From Bradyrhizobium canariense (GTDB lineage: Bacteria > Pseudomonadota > Alphaproteobacteria > Rhizobiales > Xanthobacteraceae): a DNA stretch of 64,000 nt. Location of the stretch: assembly GCF_900105125.1 (NCBI RefSeq), contig NZ_LT629750.1, positions 4,863,001-4,927,000 of the forward strand, read 5' to 3'. Position 1 is the first letter of the stretch. Every line of letters starts with the position of its first letter. Of the stretch, positions 18,713 to 27,655 are shown one piece after another. Both the position numbers and the translations under genes were made by a program. The notes under the pieces were generated by a model that was given only the letters and a program-made list of their open reading frames with translations, searched no databases and was not told where the DNA came from.

Positions 18713-20311
18713 ATGCGGAGCGTGCAAGCGCTTGCCGTCGCGGCGGCGCTATCATTGCTGGCGGTTTCGACCGTTGCTTCCGCAGGTGAACCCAAGCAGG
18801 GCGGCATTTTGCGGATCTATCACCGGGATAGCCCGGGCAGCGCTTCCATCCACGAGGGCGCGACCTACTCGGTCAATGTTCCCTTCATGCCGGTGTTCAA
18901 CAATCTCGTCATCTACAAGCAGGACGTTGCCCAAAACAGCATGGATTCGATCGTGCCGGACCTGGCGGATAGCTGGGCCTGGAGCAGCGACAACAAGACG
19001 CTGACCTTCAAATTGCACCAGGGCGTCAAATGGCATGACGGCAAGCCATTCACATCAGCGGATGTCAAATGCACCTTTGACATGCTGATGGGCAAGTCGG
19101 CGCAGAAGTTCCGCCAGAACCCACGCAAATCCTGGTACGACCAGGTCAACGACGTGACGACGAACGGCGACTACGAGGCCTCGTTCAATTTGAAGCGGCC
19201 TCAGCCGGCGCTGCTGGCATTGCTCGCCTCCGGCTATACGCCGATCTATCCCTGTCATGTTTCACCGGCGGAGATGCGCACCCACCCGATCGGCACCGGT
19301 CCCTTCAAATTCGTCGAATTCAAAACCAACGAATCGATCAAGCTCGTTCGCAATCCCGATTATTTCAAAAAAGGCCTGCCGCATCTCGACGGCATCGAAT
19401 TCACGATTATCCCCAATCGTTCGACGGCGATCCTGGCGTTCGTCGCGGGGAAGTTCGACATGACGTTTCCGACCGAGGTGTCGATCCCGCTGCTCAAGGA
19501 CGTCAAGTCACAGGCGCCGAATGCGATATGCGTGGTCGAGCCGAACAACGTCAGCACCAACATCATCGTCAACTCGTCCTCGCCTCCGTTCGACAATCTG
19601 GACATCCGCCGCGCGATGGCGCTGGCGCTCGATCGCAAGGCGTTCATCTCGATCATGTTCGAAGGACAGGGCGATATCGGCGGCACCATGCTCCCCGCGC
19701 CGGCAGGCTTGTGGTCCATGCCGAAGGAAATGCTTGAAACGATTCCCGGCTATGGGCCTGACGTGAACGCCAATCGCGAGGAGGCGCGCAAGCTGATGCA
19801 GAAGGCGGGCTACGGCCCCGACAAGCATCTCGCGGTCAAGGTCTCGACGCGCAACATTCCTGTCTACCGCGACCCCGCCGTCATCCTGATCGATCAGCTC
19901 AAGAGCATCTACATCGATGGCGAACTTGACGTCGTCGAAACCGCCAACTGGTTTCCAAAGATCGCGCGCAAGGACTACACGCTCGGCCTCAACCTCACGG
20001 GGAACGCGGTCGACGATCCCGATCAGTCCTTCTACGAGAACTACTCCTGCAATTCGGAACGGAACTACACCAATTACTGCAACCGCGACATCGAAAAGCT
20101 GTTCGACCAGCAGTCGGTCGAGACCGACGTCGCCAAGCGCAAGCAGCTGGTCTGGGACATCGACAAGAAGCTGCAGGAAGACGTTGCCCGACCGATCATC
20201 TTCCACGCCCGCACGGGAACCTGCTGGCAGCCTTATGTAAAGGGCGTTACCGTAATGGTGAACAGCTCCTACAACGGCTACCGCTATGAGGACGTCTGGC
20301 TGGATAAATAA
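18713..20311 (+). CDS. ABC transporter substrate-binding protein, dipeptide/opine family 5
   Basis: 532-residue periplasmic binding protein. The N-terminus is a Sec signal peptide (MRSVQALAVAAALSLL... ending near ASAGEP). The mature part has the SBP_bac_5 features SWAWSSDNKTLTFKLHQGVKWHDG and the later RRAMALALDRKAF block. ATG 18713 follows AGGGAGGG; the in-frame ATG at 18665 adds residues before a complete signal peptide and is rejected. It heads a full importer (two permeases, two ATPases) downstream of the dehydrogenase/BKACE pair, so it likely captures that pathway's substrate or a conjugate of it. Confidence 0.93.
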   Translation: MRSVQALAVAAALSLLAVSTVASAGEPKQGGILRIYHRDSPGSASIHEGATYSVNVPFMPVFNNLVIYKQDVAQNSMDSIVPDLADSWAWSSDNKTLTFKLHQGVKWHDGKPFTSADVKCTFDMLMGKSAQKFRQNPRKSWYDQVNDVTTNGDYEASFNLKRPQPALLALLASGYTPIYPCHVSPAEMRTHPIGTGPFKFVEFKTNESIKLVRNPDYFKKGLPHLDGIEFTIIPNRSTAILAFVAGKFDMTFPTEVSIPLLKDVKSQAPNAICVVEPNNVSTNIIVNSSSPPFDNLDIRRAMALALDRKAFISIMFEGQGDIGGTMLPAPAGLWSMPKEMLETIPGYGPDVNANREEARKLMQKAGYGPDKHLAVKVSTRNIPVYRDPAVILIDQLKSIYIDGELDVVETANWFPKIARKDYTLGLNLTGNAVDDPDQSFYENYSCNSERNYTNYCNRDIEKLFDQQSVETDVAKRKQLVWDIDKKLQEDVARPIIFHARTGTCWQPYVKGVTVMVNSSYNGYRYEDVWLDK

Positions 20312-20368
20312 GTTTCACTTTCGCAAGCCCTGACAAGACCTCGCCAGTCGGCCAACCGGAGCAACTGG

Positions 20369-21316
20369 GTGTTTGCTTACATTGTGCGACGCCTCGTATT
20401 GATGCTCGTGACCCTGTTCGGGGTCTCGGTCGTCATTTTCGTGCTGCTGCACATCGTACCGGGCAACATCGTCGATATCCTGTTTGCTGCCGCGGGTTAC
20501 GTCGATCCCGCCGACAAGGTGCATCTGCAACAGGAGCTGGGCCTCGATCAACCGATCGTCGTGCAATATCTGCGCTGGATCTGCGGGCTGCTTCACGGCG
20601 ATCTCGGCTATTCCTATGTGTCCGAGAAGCCTGCGCTGGACGAGATCCTGCCGCGAATTCCGATCACGGCGCGACTGGCCGGCCTGGCGCTGCTGTTCTC
20701 CGCCTCGATCGGCATTCCCCTGGGCGTGATCAGCGCCGTCAATCAGGGCTCGCGACTCGATTATGCCTTGCGTGTCGTCAGCCTGAGCGGCCTGTCGCTG
20801 CCTTCCTTCTGGCTCGGCCTGCTGATCCTGATGGCTTCCGTCTCGCTGTTCGGAAGCATTCCGATCTTCAATCCAGACCCGAAAACGTTCGGTGAGATGT
20901 TCGCGACCTATTGTCTTCCCTCCATGGCGGTCGGTTTTCGCAGCGCCGCGCTGACGATGCGGATCACGCGCTCCTCGATGCTGGAAATCCTGCGGCAGGA
21001 TTACATCCGCACCGCGCGGGCCAAAGGCGCATCGGAAGCGGCCGTCAACTATCACCACGCCCTGAAGAACGCCATTCTCCCCGTCATCACCGTGATCGGC
21101 GTCGAGGCGGCATTCCTGATCGGCGGGCTGATCGTCACCGAAACCGTCTTCAATATTCCCGGCGTCGCCCGTTTTCTGGTCGAGGCGATCCGGTGGCGCG
21201 ACTATCCAATCGTGCAGAATCTCGTGATGTTCATCGCCGTGATCGTCGTATTCGCGAACTTCACGGTCGACATGCTCTACGCGGTATTCGATCCGCGGAT
21301 TCGTTATACGGACTGA
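20369..21316 (+). CDS. Dpp/Opp-type ABC permease (DppB-like)
   Basis: 315-residue inner-membrane permease with about six helices. The N-terminal YIVRRLVLMLVTLFGVSV and the cytoplasmic coupling loop RTARAKGASEAAVNYHHALK (EAA-type) are those of the DppB/OppB branch. It starts with GTG 20369 at the conserved N-terminus. It lies 57 bp after the binding-protein gene and 11 bp before the second permease. Together they should form the membrane channel of the importer. The ligand is unassigned: family 5 importers also take opines, nickel and glycine-betaine-like solutes. Confidence 0.92.
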   Translation: MFAYIVRRLVLMLVTLFGVSVVIFVLLHIVPGNIVDILFAAAGYVDPADKVHLQQELGLDQPIVVQYLRWICGLLHGDLGYSYVSEKPALDEILPRIPITARLAGLALLFSASIGIPLGVISAVNQGSRLDYALRVVSLSGLSLPSFWLGLLILMASVSLFGSIPIFNPDPKTFGEMFATYCLPSMAVGFRSAALTMRITRSSMLEILRQDYIRTARAKGASEAAVNYHHALKNAILPVITVIGVEAAFLIGGLIVTETVFNIPGVARFLVEAIRWRDYPIVQNLVMFIAVIVVFANFTVDMLYAVFDPRIRYTD

Positions 21317-21327
21317 GAGGCTCCTGC

Positions 21328-22221
21328 TTGACCGCGATCAACTACGATAGCGAATTAAGACGCGCCGGCGCCAACGCTACGCATGGTTGGCGCAGGCTGG
21401 TTTTCCTTGCGCAACGCTACGTGCTCGGCACCGCCGGCCTGTTCATCATGGTGATGTTCGTGTGGGTTGCAGCGCTCGCCGATTTCATCTGCCGCTTCGA
21501 TCCGCTTACGATCGATTCCGCGCATGCCCTCTCCCATCCCGACGCGCAGCACTGGATGGGAACGGATTCGTTCGGCCGCGATGTCTGGAGCCGGATCGTC
21601 CATGGTGCCCGGATATCGCTCGCCGTCGGCATCGGTTCGACTGCGCTCGGCTCGTCGATCGGCGTCATCATTGGTCTCACATCGGGCTATCTGTCCGGCT
21701 GGGTCGATCTGCTGTTTCAGCGGGTCACCGATATCCTGCAGGCGCTGCCGCTGCTGGTCCTCGCGCTGGTCATGACGGCGGCGCTGGGGCCGTCGCTGCC
21801 GAACGTCATCATTGCGATTGCGATCCCGCTGATTCCCACCGTCGCCCGCGTAATCCGCGCCAATACGCTGGTGTTGCGCGAGCAACCTTTTGTGGAAGCG
21901 GCCAAATCGATCGGCATGAGTGAGATGCGCATTGCGCTACGCCATGTCTTGCCGAACACGCTGGCGCCGCTCATTGTGCTGGCGACCGCGCAGCTTGGCT
22001 CCACGATCCTCACCGAGGCGTCGCTGTCCTTCCTCGGCCTCGGTATTCCCGAGCCGTACCCGTCATGGGGACGGATGCTGTCGGAATCGGCGGCGGAATA
22101 TGTCCGCACCGCGCCGTGGCTGGTGATTTTCCCAGGGATCGCGATCAGTCTTGCGGTGTTCGGAACCAACCTGTTCGGTGACGCGCTTCGCGACATCCTC
22201 GACCCGAGGCAACGCGGTTGA
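21328..22221 (+). CDS. Dpp/Opp-type ABC permease (DppC-like)
   Basis: 297-residue second permease. The DppC hallmarks are [21 protein letters not shown] after the first helix and the coupling loop [21 protein letters not shown] place the start at TTG 21328, preceded by GAGAGG. No ATG is available before the first helix, and the longer upstream reading frame runs through the DppB gene. The stop TGA shares one base with the ATG of the next gene (TGATG), indicating translational coupling with the ATPase. Confidence 0.88.
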   Translation: MTAINYDSELRRAGANATHGWRRLVFLAQRYVLGTAGLFIMVMFVWVAALADFICRFDPLTIDSAHALSHPDAQHWMGTDSFGRDVWSRIVHGARISLAVGIGSTALGSSIGVIIGLTSGYLSGWVDLLFQRVTDILQALPLLVLALVMTAALGPSLPNVIIAIAIPLIPTVARVIRANTLVLREQPFVEAAKSIGMSEMRIALRHVLPNTLAPLIVLATAQLGSTILTEASLSFLGLGIPEPYPSWGRMLSESAAEYVRTAPWLVIFPGIAISLAVFGTNLFGDALRDILDPRQRG

Positions 22222-23234
22222 TGACCGACGTGAAAACCGAAGATGTCGTCCTCGACGTGAAGGGCCTGCAAACGGTGTTCTTCACCAATTCGGGATTGTT
22301 CAGGGCGGTCAACGACGTTTCGTTCACGGTCCGCCGCGGCGAAACCCTGGCGATCGTCGGAGAGTCCGGTTGCGGCAAGAGCGTGACGGCGCTTTCCATC
22401 ATGCGGCTTGTGCCCGATCCACCCGGCCGGATCGTGGGCGGCTCCGTCATGCTGGAAGGGACCGATTTGCTCGGACTTGACGAAGACAGGATGCGGCAGA
22501 TCCGCGGCAACCGCGTCTCGATGATCTTTCAGGAACCGATGACCTCGCTCAATCCGGTGATGCGGATCGGCGACCAGATCACCGAGGCCGTGCGCCTGCA
22601 TCGAACCATCACCAAGGCGGAAGCCTGGAAACAGGCCGTCGAAATGCTGCGCCTCGTCCGGATCCCCGAGCCCGAGCGGCGCGCGCTGGAATATCCGCAC
22701 CAACTCTCGGGCGGCATGCGCCAGCGCGCGATGATCGCGATGGCACTGGCCTGCCGGCCGGCGCTGTTGATTGCGGACGAGCCGACCACCGCGCTTGATG
22801 TCACGATACAGGCCCAAATACTGGCCTTGGTGCTCGAGCTGCAAAACGAGCTCGGCATGGGATTGATCCTGATCACGCACGACCTTGGCGTGGTCGCCCA
22901 GACGGCGCAACGCGTCATCGTCATGTATGCGGGCAAGAAGGTCGAAGAGGCCGATGTCGAAACTCTGTTCGCCAGCCCGCGACATCCCTACACCCGCGGC
23001 CTAATGGCCTCGATTCCGGCGGTACCGTCACAGCATGCGAAAGCTGACGCGCGCTTGACCGAGATTCCCGGCATGGTGCCGTCGCTGATCAATTTACCAC
23101 CGGGTTGCGCCTTCGCCCCGCGCTGCAAGCTCGCCATCGCGCGTTGCCACGAGGAATATCCGCCCTTGCAGGCCTGGGAGCCAGGTCATTTGGCGGCGTG
23201 CTGGCGAGCAGCGGAAACGGCGGATTTGCCATGA
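22221..23234 (+). CDS. Dpp/Opp-type ABC ATPase (DppD-like)
   Basis: 337-residue ATP-binding subunit. Walker A GESGCGKS, signature LSGGMRQRA, and Walker [13 protein letters not shown] are intact. The C-terminal oligopeptide-transporter extension has the Cys cluster ([15 protein letters not shown]) seen in Dpp/Opp ATPases. ATG 22221 overlaps the preceding stop by one base; an in-frame TTG immediately upstream is less likely. It pairs with the DppF-like ATPase, whose start overlaps its stop by 4 bp, as a heterodimer powering the importer. Confidence 0.93.
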   Translation: MTDVKTEDVVLDVKGLQTVFFTNSGLFRAVNDVSFTVRRGETLAIVGESGCGKSVTALSIMRLVPDPPGRIVGGSVMLEGTDLLGLDEDRMRQIRGNRVSMIFQEPMTSLNPVMRIGDQITEAVRLHRTITKAEAWKQAVEMLRLVRIPEPERRALEYPHQLSGGMRQRAMIAMALACRPALLIADEPTTALDVTIQAQILALVLELQNELGMGLILITHDLGVVAQTAQRVIVMYAGKKVEEADVETLFASPRHPYTRGLMASIPAVPSQHAKADARLTEIPGMVPSLINLPPGCAFAPRCKLAIARCHEEYPPLQAWEPGHLAACWRAAETADLP

Positions 23235-24223
23235 CCGGATCTCCCGCGCTGCTGGAAGTATCGGACCTCGTCAAACACTATCCGGTGCGGAGCGGCGTTC
23301 TGCGTCGTATCGTCGGCACGGTACACGCCGTCGACGGCATCAGCTTCAGCGTTGGCGTCGGCGAGACATTGGGACTTGTCGGAGAATCCGGCTGCGGAAA
23401 ATCAACGGTCGCGCGCAGCATCCTGCGCCTCGTCGAGCCGACCGGCGGCACGATCCGGCTCAATGGACTGGACATCACCCATCTCGGCAAGGCCGCGATG
23501 CGCCCAAGCCGGCGCTCGATGCAGATCGTCTTTCAGGATCCGTTCGCCTCGCTCAATCCGCGCATGACGGCGGGAGACATCGTCGGCGAGCCCCTTACCG
23601 TCCACGGCATCGCGACCGGCCGCAAAAAGAGCGAGCGGGTTGCGGAGCTGTTCGAGCAGGTGGGCCTAAGGCCGGACCAGATGCGGAACTATCCGCATCA
23701 ATTCTCCGGCGGCCAGCGCCAGCGCATCTGCATCGCGCGTGCGCTGTCGCTCGACCCCAAATTGATTGTGTGCGACGAGCCGGTATCGGCACTCGACGTA
23801 TCGATCCAGGCGCAGGTGATCAATCTGTTGATCGATCTCCAAGGCAAGCACGGTTTCTCATATCTGTTCATCGCGCATGACCTTGCGGTCGTGGCTCATA
23901 TCAGCCACCGCGTGGCCGTGATGTATCTCGGCCGGATTGTCGAGGTGGCTGAAAAGACCGAGCTGTTCGCAAACCCGCGGCATCCCTACACGCAAGCCTT
24001 GCTCGCCTCCGTTCCACTGGCGGATCCGAGAGCAAAACGTCTCAAGCCGATGATCGACGGGGACGTGCCGAGCCCGATCAATCCTCCATCCGGTTGCGCT
24101 TTCCACACCCGCTGTCGTCATGCGATGGCGCGCTGCAAGATCGAACGGCCCAAATTGACTGAAACCGGCACGCGTCATCAAGTCGCCTGCTTCCTCAATA
24201 AGGAAACCGGCCTGAGCGTTTAG
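23231..24223 (+). CDS. Dpp/Opp-type ABC ATPase (DppF-like)
   Basis: 330-residue second ATPase with Walker [10 protein letters not shown], signature FSGGQRQRI, Walker [13 protein letters not shown] and the C-terminal Cys region ([15 protein letters not shown]). ATG 23231 overlaps the DppD-like stop (ATGA); the longer in-frame extension back to 23105 lies within the previous gene and is rejected. It is the last gene of the dehydrogenase-BKACE-ABC operon (16619-24223). The following gene is convergent. Confidence 0.93.
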   Translation: MTGSPALLEVSDLVKHYPVRSGVLRRIVGTVHAVDGISFSVGVGETLGLVGESGCGKSTVARSILRLVEPTGGTIRLNGLDITHLGKAAMRPSRRSMQIVFQDPFASLNPRMTAGDIVGEPLTVHGIATGRKKSERVAELFEQVGLRPDQMRNYPHQFSGGQRQRICIARALSLDPKLIVCDEPVSALDVSIQAQVINLLIDLQGKHGFSYLFIAHDLAVVAHISHRVAVMYLGRIVEVAEKTELFANPRHPYTQALLASVPLADPRAKRLKPMIDGDVPSPINPPSGCAFHTRCRHAMARCKIERPKLTETGTRHQVACFLNKETGLSV

Positions 24224-24264
24224 AAATTAGCCAGTGGTCCACCTGCGCGGAAGTGCGCCGAACA

Positions 24265-24915
24265 TCAGGAGCGCCGCGGTACCTTTTGCTGCACGCCCGC
24301 GAGATCCTCGGCCGCAACCGCCCGTCGAAAACCGTCTCGTGCCTGCAATCGCTGCCAATAGGCGGCGACGCCAGGTGTGAAATTCTCGCTGAGACCGATA
24401 TCTCGCGCCAGCAGCAGCGCATATCCAACCGAGATATCGGCTGCCGTAAAGCGACCCGCGCAGACCGTCTCGCTTTTGGTGACGGCGGCCTCGAGTCCAC
24501 GGAGCCGGCCGAAAAACCATTTCGAATAATCAGTCGCCACTTGCGGATTGCGCCGCTCTTCCGGTTCGAGTTGCGTGTAACGCAGCACCAGTGTCTGCGG
24601 GAAAGTCAGCGTGGCTTCGCCGAAGTGCAGCCAGTTCAGGAAAGAGCCGAAGTCCGGCTCGTCGACAGCCACGGCCAGCGGCGTCGGACCGTAGCGCGTC
24701 ACCAGATATTGGGCGATCGCCGCCGACTCCGTCATGCGCGTATCGCCATCGATCAGGAACGGGATCGTGCCGAGCGGGTTAAGGCCGAGATATTCCTTGG
24801 CCTTAACCCTTGGCGGGAATGGCAGCATTTTAAGCTCATAGGGGAGTCCGAGCTCTTCCAGCGTCCACAGCGGCCTGAACGAGCGCGCCGCGGCGCAATG
24901 GTATAGCGTGATCAT
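24265..24915 (-). CDS. Glutathione S-transferase family protein
   Basis: 216-residue cytosolic enzyme with an N-terminal thioredoxin-like domain (LYHCAAARSFRPLWTLEELG) and the glutathione-binding loop (GTIPFLIDGDTRMTESAAIAQYL has the conserved cis-Pro and E-S). The C-terminal helical domain contains the usual TAADISVGYALLLA block. ATG 24915 is preferred, with GAGGGA 8 bp before it; ATG 24930 is possible. The family is broad (conjugation, isomerisation, dehalogenation), and the neighbours do not specify a role. Confidence 0.88.
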   Translation of the reverse strand: MITLYHCAAARSFRPLWTLEELGLPYELKMLPFPPRVKAKEYLGLNPLGTIPFLIDGDTRMTESAAIAQYLVTRYGPTPLAVAVDEPDFGSFLNWLHFGEATLTFPQTLVLRYTQLEPEERRNPQVATDYSKWFFGRLRGLEAAVTKSETVCAGRFTAADISVGYALLLARDIGLSENFTPGVAAYWQRLQARDGFRRAVAAEDLAGVQQKVPRRS

Positions 24916-25332
24916 CAGACGTTCCCTCATTTTCGAACGATAGCGGTGGATCGCAGGATACTGTTTCCATGACTATAAAAGCATCATCCCGCCTTTTGTC
25001 TAAATTGGCCTTGGACGGCTTAAAGTCCTAAACTCCCACTGGTCAGCCTGCACGGAGTTGGGCATGTTATGCCCGCACCACCTCGGTGCAGGATCAAGCG
25101 GCGCAAGACCGCTGGCCACAGGGAGGATACATTGCCAGTTCGCTACCCAGATTGGATCATCCATTTTGGCCGCCGGAAGCCGGATAACGCGCCCGGCTGC
25201 GGCATCGGTGAGCGCCTGTTCTCCTGCACATAGTCCGTCCAACTCCCTCGACAGGATGGAAGCCGCTTGCTTCCGCCATGATCGGGCTTCGCTCCCCCTC
25301 GTCAATATCCATTCCATGAAAAGGTGCTTTCT
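24916..25332. other. 417-bp leader/intergenic region with three hairpins
   Basis: Between the divergent GST and binding-protein genes. Two adjoining perfect hairpins, GGGCAT/ATGCCC (25060-25074) and GCACC/GGTGC (25075-25089), are followed by GGAAGC/GCTTCC (25258-25274). The left part is AT-richer and could hold the promoters. A small RNA or a structured leader for the binding-protein mRNA is possible; no known riboswitch is recognised. Short ORFs here lack ribosome sites. Confidence 0.35.
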
Positions 25333-26556
25333 ATGCAGAAGAAGAAACTGGTTTTGCTCGCGGCCGCGACCGCCTTCACGGTGCTGGCCACACAAAGCGC
25401 ATTCGCCCAAAAGAAATACGATACCGGCGCATCCGACACCGAAATCAAGATCGGCAACATCGAGGCCTATAGCGGCCCTGCTTCCGCCTACGGCATGATC
25501 GGCAAGACCGAGGACGCCTATTTCAAGATGATCAATGACGAAGGCGGCGTGAATGGCCGCAAGATTAACTTCGTCACCTATGACGACGGCTATAGCCCGC
25601 CGAAGACCGTAGAGCAGACCCGCAAGCTGATCGAAAGCGACGAGGTGTTCCTGATCTTCAACGCGCTGGGTACGCCGACTCAGACCGCGGTGCAAAAATA
25701 TCAGAATACCAAGAAAGTCCCGCAGCTCTTCGTCGCCACCGGCGCCAGCAAGTGGAATGATGCGAAAGAGTTTCCGTGGACCATGGGCTTTCAGCCGAGC
25801 TACCGCGTCGAAGCCCGGATCTTCGCGAAGTACATCCTGAAGAACAAACCCGACGCCAAGGTCGCGGTGTTCTACCAGAATGACGATTTCGGCAAGGACT
25901 ACGTCGCCGGCATCAAGGACATCTTCGGCGACAAGGCTTCCCAGCTGATTGTCGCGGAAGAGAGCTACGAGACCAGCGAGCCCTCGATCGATTCGCATAT
26001 CGTCAAGCTGAAGGGCACTGGCGCCGACGTACTCGTCAATATCTCGACACCGAAATTTGCAGCGCAAGCCATCAAGAAGATGGCGGAGCTCGAATGGAAG
26101 CCGATACATTTGATGACCGACGTCTCGATCTCGATCGGTGCGGTCATGAAGCCTGCCGGTCTCGACGCGTCGGAAGGCGTATTGTCGGCCGGATACCTCA
26201 AGGATGCTTCCGACCCGCAATGGAAGAACGATGAAGGCATGAAGAAATTCATGGCGTTCGCCGACAAGTACATGCCGGGCGCAAACATCTCCGACGCCAA
26301 TCTGGTCTACGGCTACGCCGCGGCCCAGACCATGGTGCAGGTGCTGAAGCAGGCGGGTGACAATCTGACCCGGGAAAACGTGATGAAGCAGGCCGCAAGC
26401 CTGAAGGACTTCGCCCCGGATACGCTCATCCCCGGCATCAAGGTCAACACCAGCGCGACCGACTTCGCTCCGATCGAACAGCTGAAAATGATGCAGTTCA
26501 AGAACGGCCAGTGGGAACTGTTCGGCGACATCATCAGTGCCGAGACCGGCGGTTAA
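25333..26556 (+). CDS. Branched-chain-amino-acid-type ABC substrate-binding protein (orphan)
   Basis: 407-residue periplasmic binding protein of the LivJ/LivK (Peripla_BP_6) type. It has a clear signal peptide (MQKKKLVLLAAATAFTVLAT... cut near AFAQ), then IKIGNIEAYSGPASAYG, the usual opening of this family. ATG 25333 follows AAAGG; the in-frame GTG at 25324 is less likely. No permease or ATPase gene adjoins it, so it must work with a transporter encoded elsewhere. Such orphan binding proteins often take aromatic acids, amides or amino acids; this ligand is unknown. Confidence 0.92.
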   Translation: MQKKKLVLLAAATAFTVLATQSAFAQKKYDTGASDTEIKIGNIEAYSGPASAYGMIGKTEDAYFKMINDEGGVNGRKINFVTYDDGYSPPKTVEQTRKLIESDEVFLIFNALGTPTQTAVQKYQNTKKVPQLFVATGASKWNDAKEFPWTMGFQPSYRVEARIFAKYILKNKPDAKVAVFYQNDDFGKDYVAGIKDIFGDKASQLIVAEESYETSEPSIDSHIVKLKGTGADVLVNISTPKFAAQAIKKMAELEWKPIHLMTDVSISIGAVMKPAGLDASEGVLSAGYLKDASDPQWKNDEGMKKFMAFADKYMPGANISDANLVYGYAAAQTMVQVLKQAGDNLTRENVMKQAASLKDFAPDTLIPGIKVNTSATDFAPIEQLKMMQFKNGQWELFGDIISAETGG

Positions 26557-26570
26557 AGTCTTTGATTTGA

Positions 26571-26616
26571 AGCGTTTTCTTCACGCGAACCGGTATCCAC
26601 TTCGCTCGAAAACGCT
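26571..26616. repeat. Dispersed palindromic repeat, second type
   Basis: AGCGTTTTC (26571-26579) and GAAAACGCT (26608-26616) are 9-bp inverted repeats flanking CGCGAACCGGTATCCACTTC. It lies 15 bp after the binding-protein stop. The centre (ACCGGTATCCACTT) resembles that of the repeat at 11459-11510 (ACCGGTGTCCACTT), so they are probably related repeat families. Confidence 0.65.
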
Positions 26617-26633
26617 ATAAGTAGCGTTCGTAA

Positions 26634-26673
26634 ATTAAAAAACAAATGGAGGAGCGAACTTCGCTCCTCCATT
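26634..26673 (-). terminator. Strong intrinsic terminator of the XRE regulator gene
   Basis: AATGGAGGAGCG (26645-26656) and CGCTCCTCCATT (26662-26673) form a 12-bp perfect stem. Read on the minus strand, the stem is followed by TTGTTTTTTAAT, a proper T-tract, so it terminates the regulator transcript ending at 26702. It may also block read-through from the convergent binding-protein gene. Confidence 0.85.
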
Positions 26674-26701
26674 CAGCCTTGAGAGATCAGCCTTGCAAGA
26701 T

Positions 26702-27469
26702 TCAGCCCTGCAAGAACAGCGCGAACGGCTCGTCGATGGTACGGCGCAGGTGCTCGCGGTACACAGCGTAATTGGCGTCGTCTGACGAAATCCGCCCCAT
26801 AGACGGATTTGGCACCATCTTGGCCGGCAAAAACGCGATGGGCGCCGCGATCGGCGTCAGCAGCGAGCCACGCCCGGCGAGCAGCGTCGTAATGATGCCG
26901 TACATTTCGCCGGTGATTCTCGGGCGCGATACCGTAATGAGCCGATACTGGCCATGTCGGTTGGTGACGAGATAGATAAAACCCGACTGGTTCGGCACCG
27001 CAACTTCACCAGACTGTGTGTAGGCCGCATCCAGCTTTTCGCCTTCGTGGAACACCAGCGATGAGGCCGTGGCATCCCAGGATATTTCGGTACGATAGGC
27101 GTAGATTGAATCCTTTTCCCCAAATGACGGGCGCAGCGTCACATACGCGCCTTCGAGCCACGCCGCCGCGCGGCGCGAATAAGAACCCAAGGCGTCGGGC
27201 GCTGTATCGCCGTTGATCGGCGCCGCGGGCGGCGGCGCGATATCCTGGCTCTTGCGCAAGGAAACGCCGAGCGCCTGTTCGAGCCGCACGGTGGTCGCCA
27301 ATGTGAATGGGCGGCGCCCGCCGAGCACTTTCTCCAGTGTCGAAAGGCTGAGCTTGGCTTGTTCGGCGAGTGATTGCCGCGAGATACGGCGGCGCGCGAT
27401 CTCTTCGCGAATGGTCTCCGCCACCTGCCGGCTTTGCTCGGCGGAAAGCTGTTTGTCCGGCGTCGACAT
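26702..27469 (-). CDS. XRE-type helix-turn-helix regulator
   Basis: 255-residue regulator. The N-terminal Cro/CI-like HTH spans about residues 22-70 (SRQSLAEQAKLSLSTLEKVLGGRRPFT). A roughly 170-residue C-terminal domain of mixed alpha/beta character (AWLEGAYVTLRPSFG, YRLITVSRPRITGEMYGIITTLL) probably binds a ligand or oligomerises. ATG 27469 with CAGGGG 5 bp upstream is preferred to GTG 27475. It is divergent from the VIT/VWA-sortase genes. Three tandem 10-bp repeats lie 37-66 bp upstream of its start and are good candidates for its own binding site. Confidence 0.85.
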   Translation of the reverse strand: MSTPDKQLSAEQSRQVAETIREEIARRRISRQSLAEQAKLSLSTLEKVLGGRRPFTLATTVRLEQALGVSLRKSQDIAPPPAAPINGDTAPDALGSYSRRAAAWLEGAYVTLRPSFGEKDSIYAYRTEISWDATASSLVFHEGEKLDAAYTQSGEVAVPNQSGFIYLVTNRHGQYRLITVSRPRITGEMYGIITTLLAGRGSLLTPIAAPIAFLPAKMVPNPSMGRISSDDANYAVYREHLRRTIDEPFALFLQG

Positions 27470-27505
27470 CGTCACCCCTGCTCGATTCCCGCCATTCTAG
27501 CAGAC

Positions 27506-27535
27506 GCACAATCCAGCACAAAACCGCACAAAACC
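27506..27535. promoter_or_regulatory. Three head-to-tail 10-bp repeats, probable regulator binding site
   Basis: GCACAATCCA, GCACAAAACC and GCACAAAACC follow each other without gaps, one helical turn apart, between the XRE regulator and the sortase-substrate gene. The phasing places each copy on the same DNA face, as expected for cooperative binding. I infer binding by the adjacent XRE regulator. Confidence 0.55.
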
Positions 27536-27655
27536 GTATCTGCCGCGGCGCGCCTGAACGGACCGCGGCTGAACAATGCCGATCATTCTGCTCGCGCCAA
27601 AGCAGGCCGTCCCGCACAGATTGAGGCGGCGAAACCTGCTTCGGGAGCAAGCAAA

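Noticed and set aside
25000..26220. 406-codon minus-strand open frame
   Set aside because: Antisense to the binding-protein gene that has a signal peptide and family motifs.
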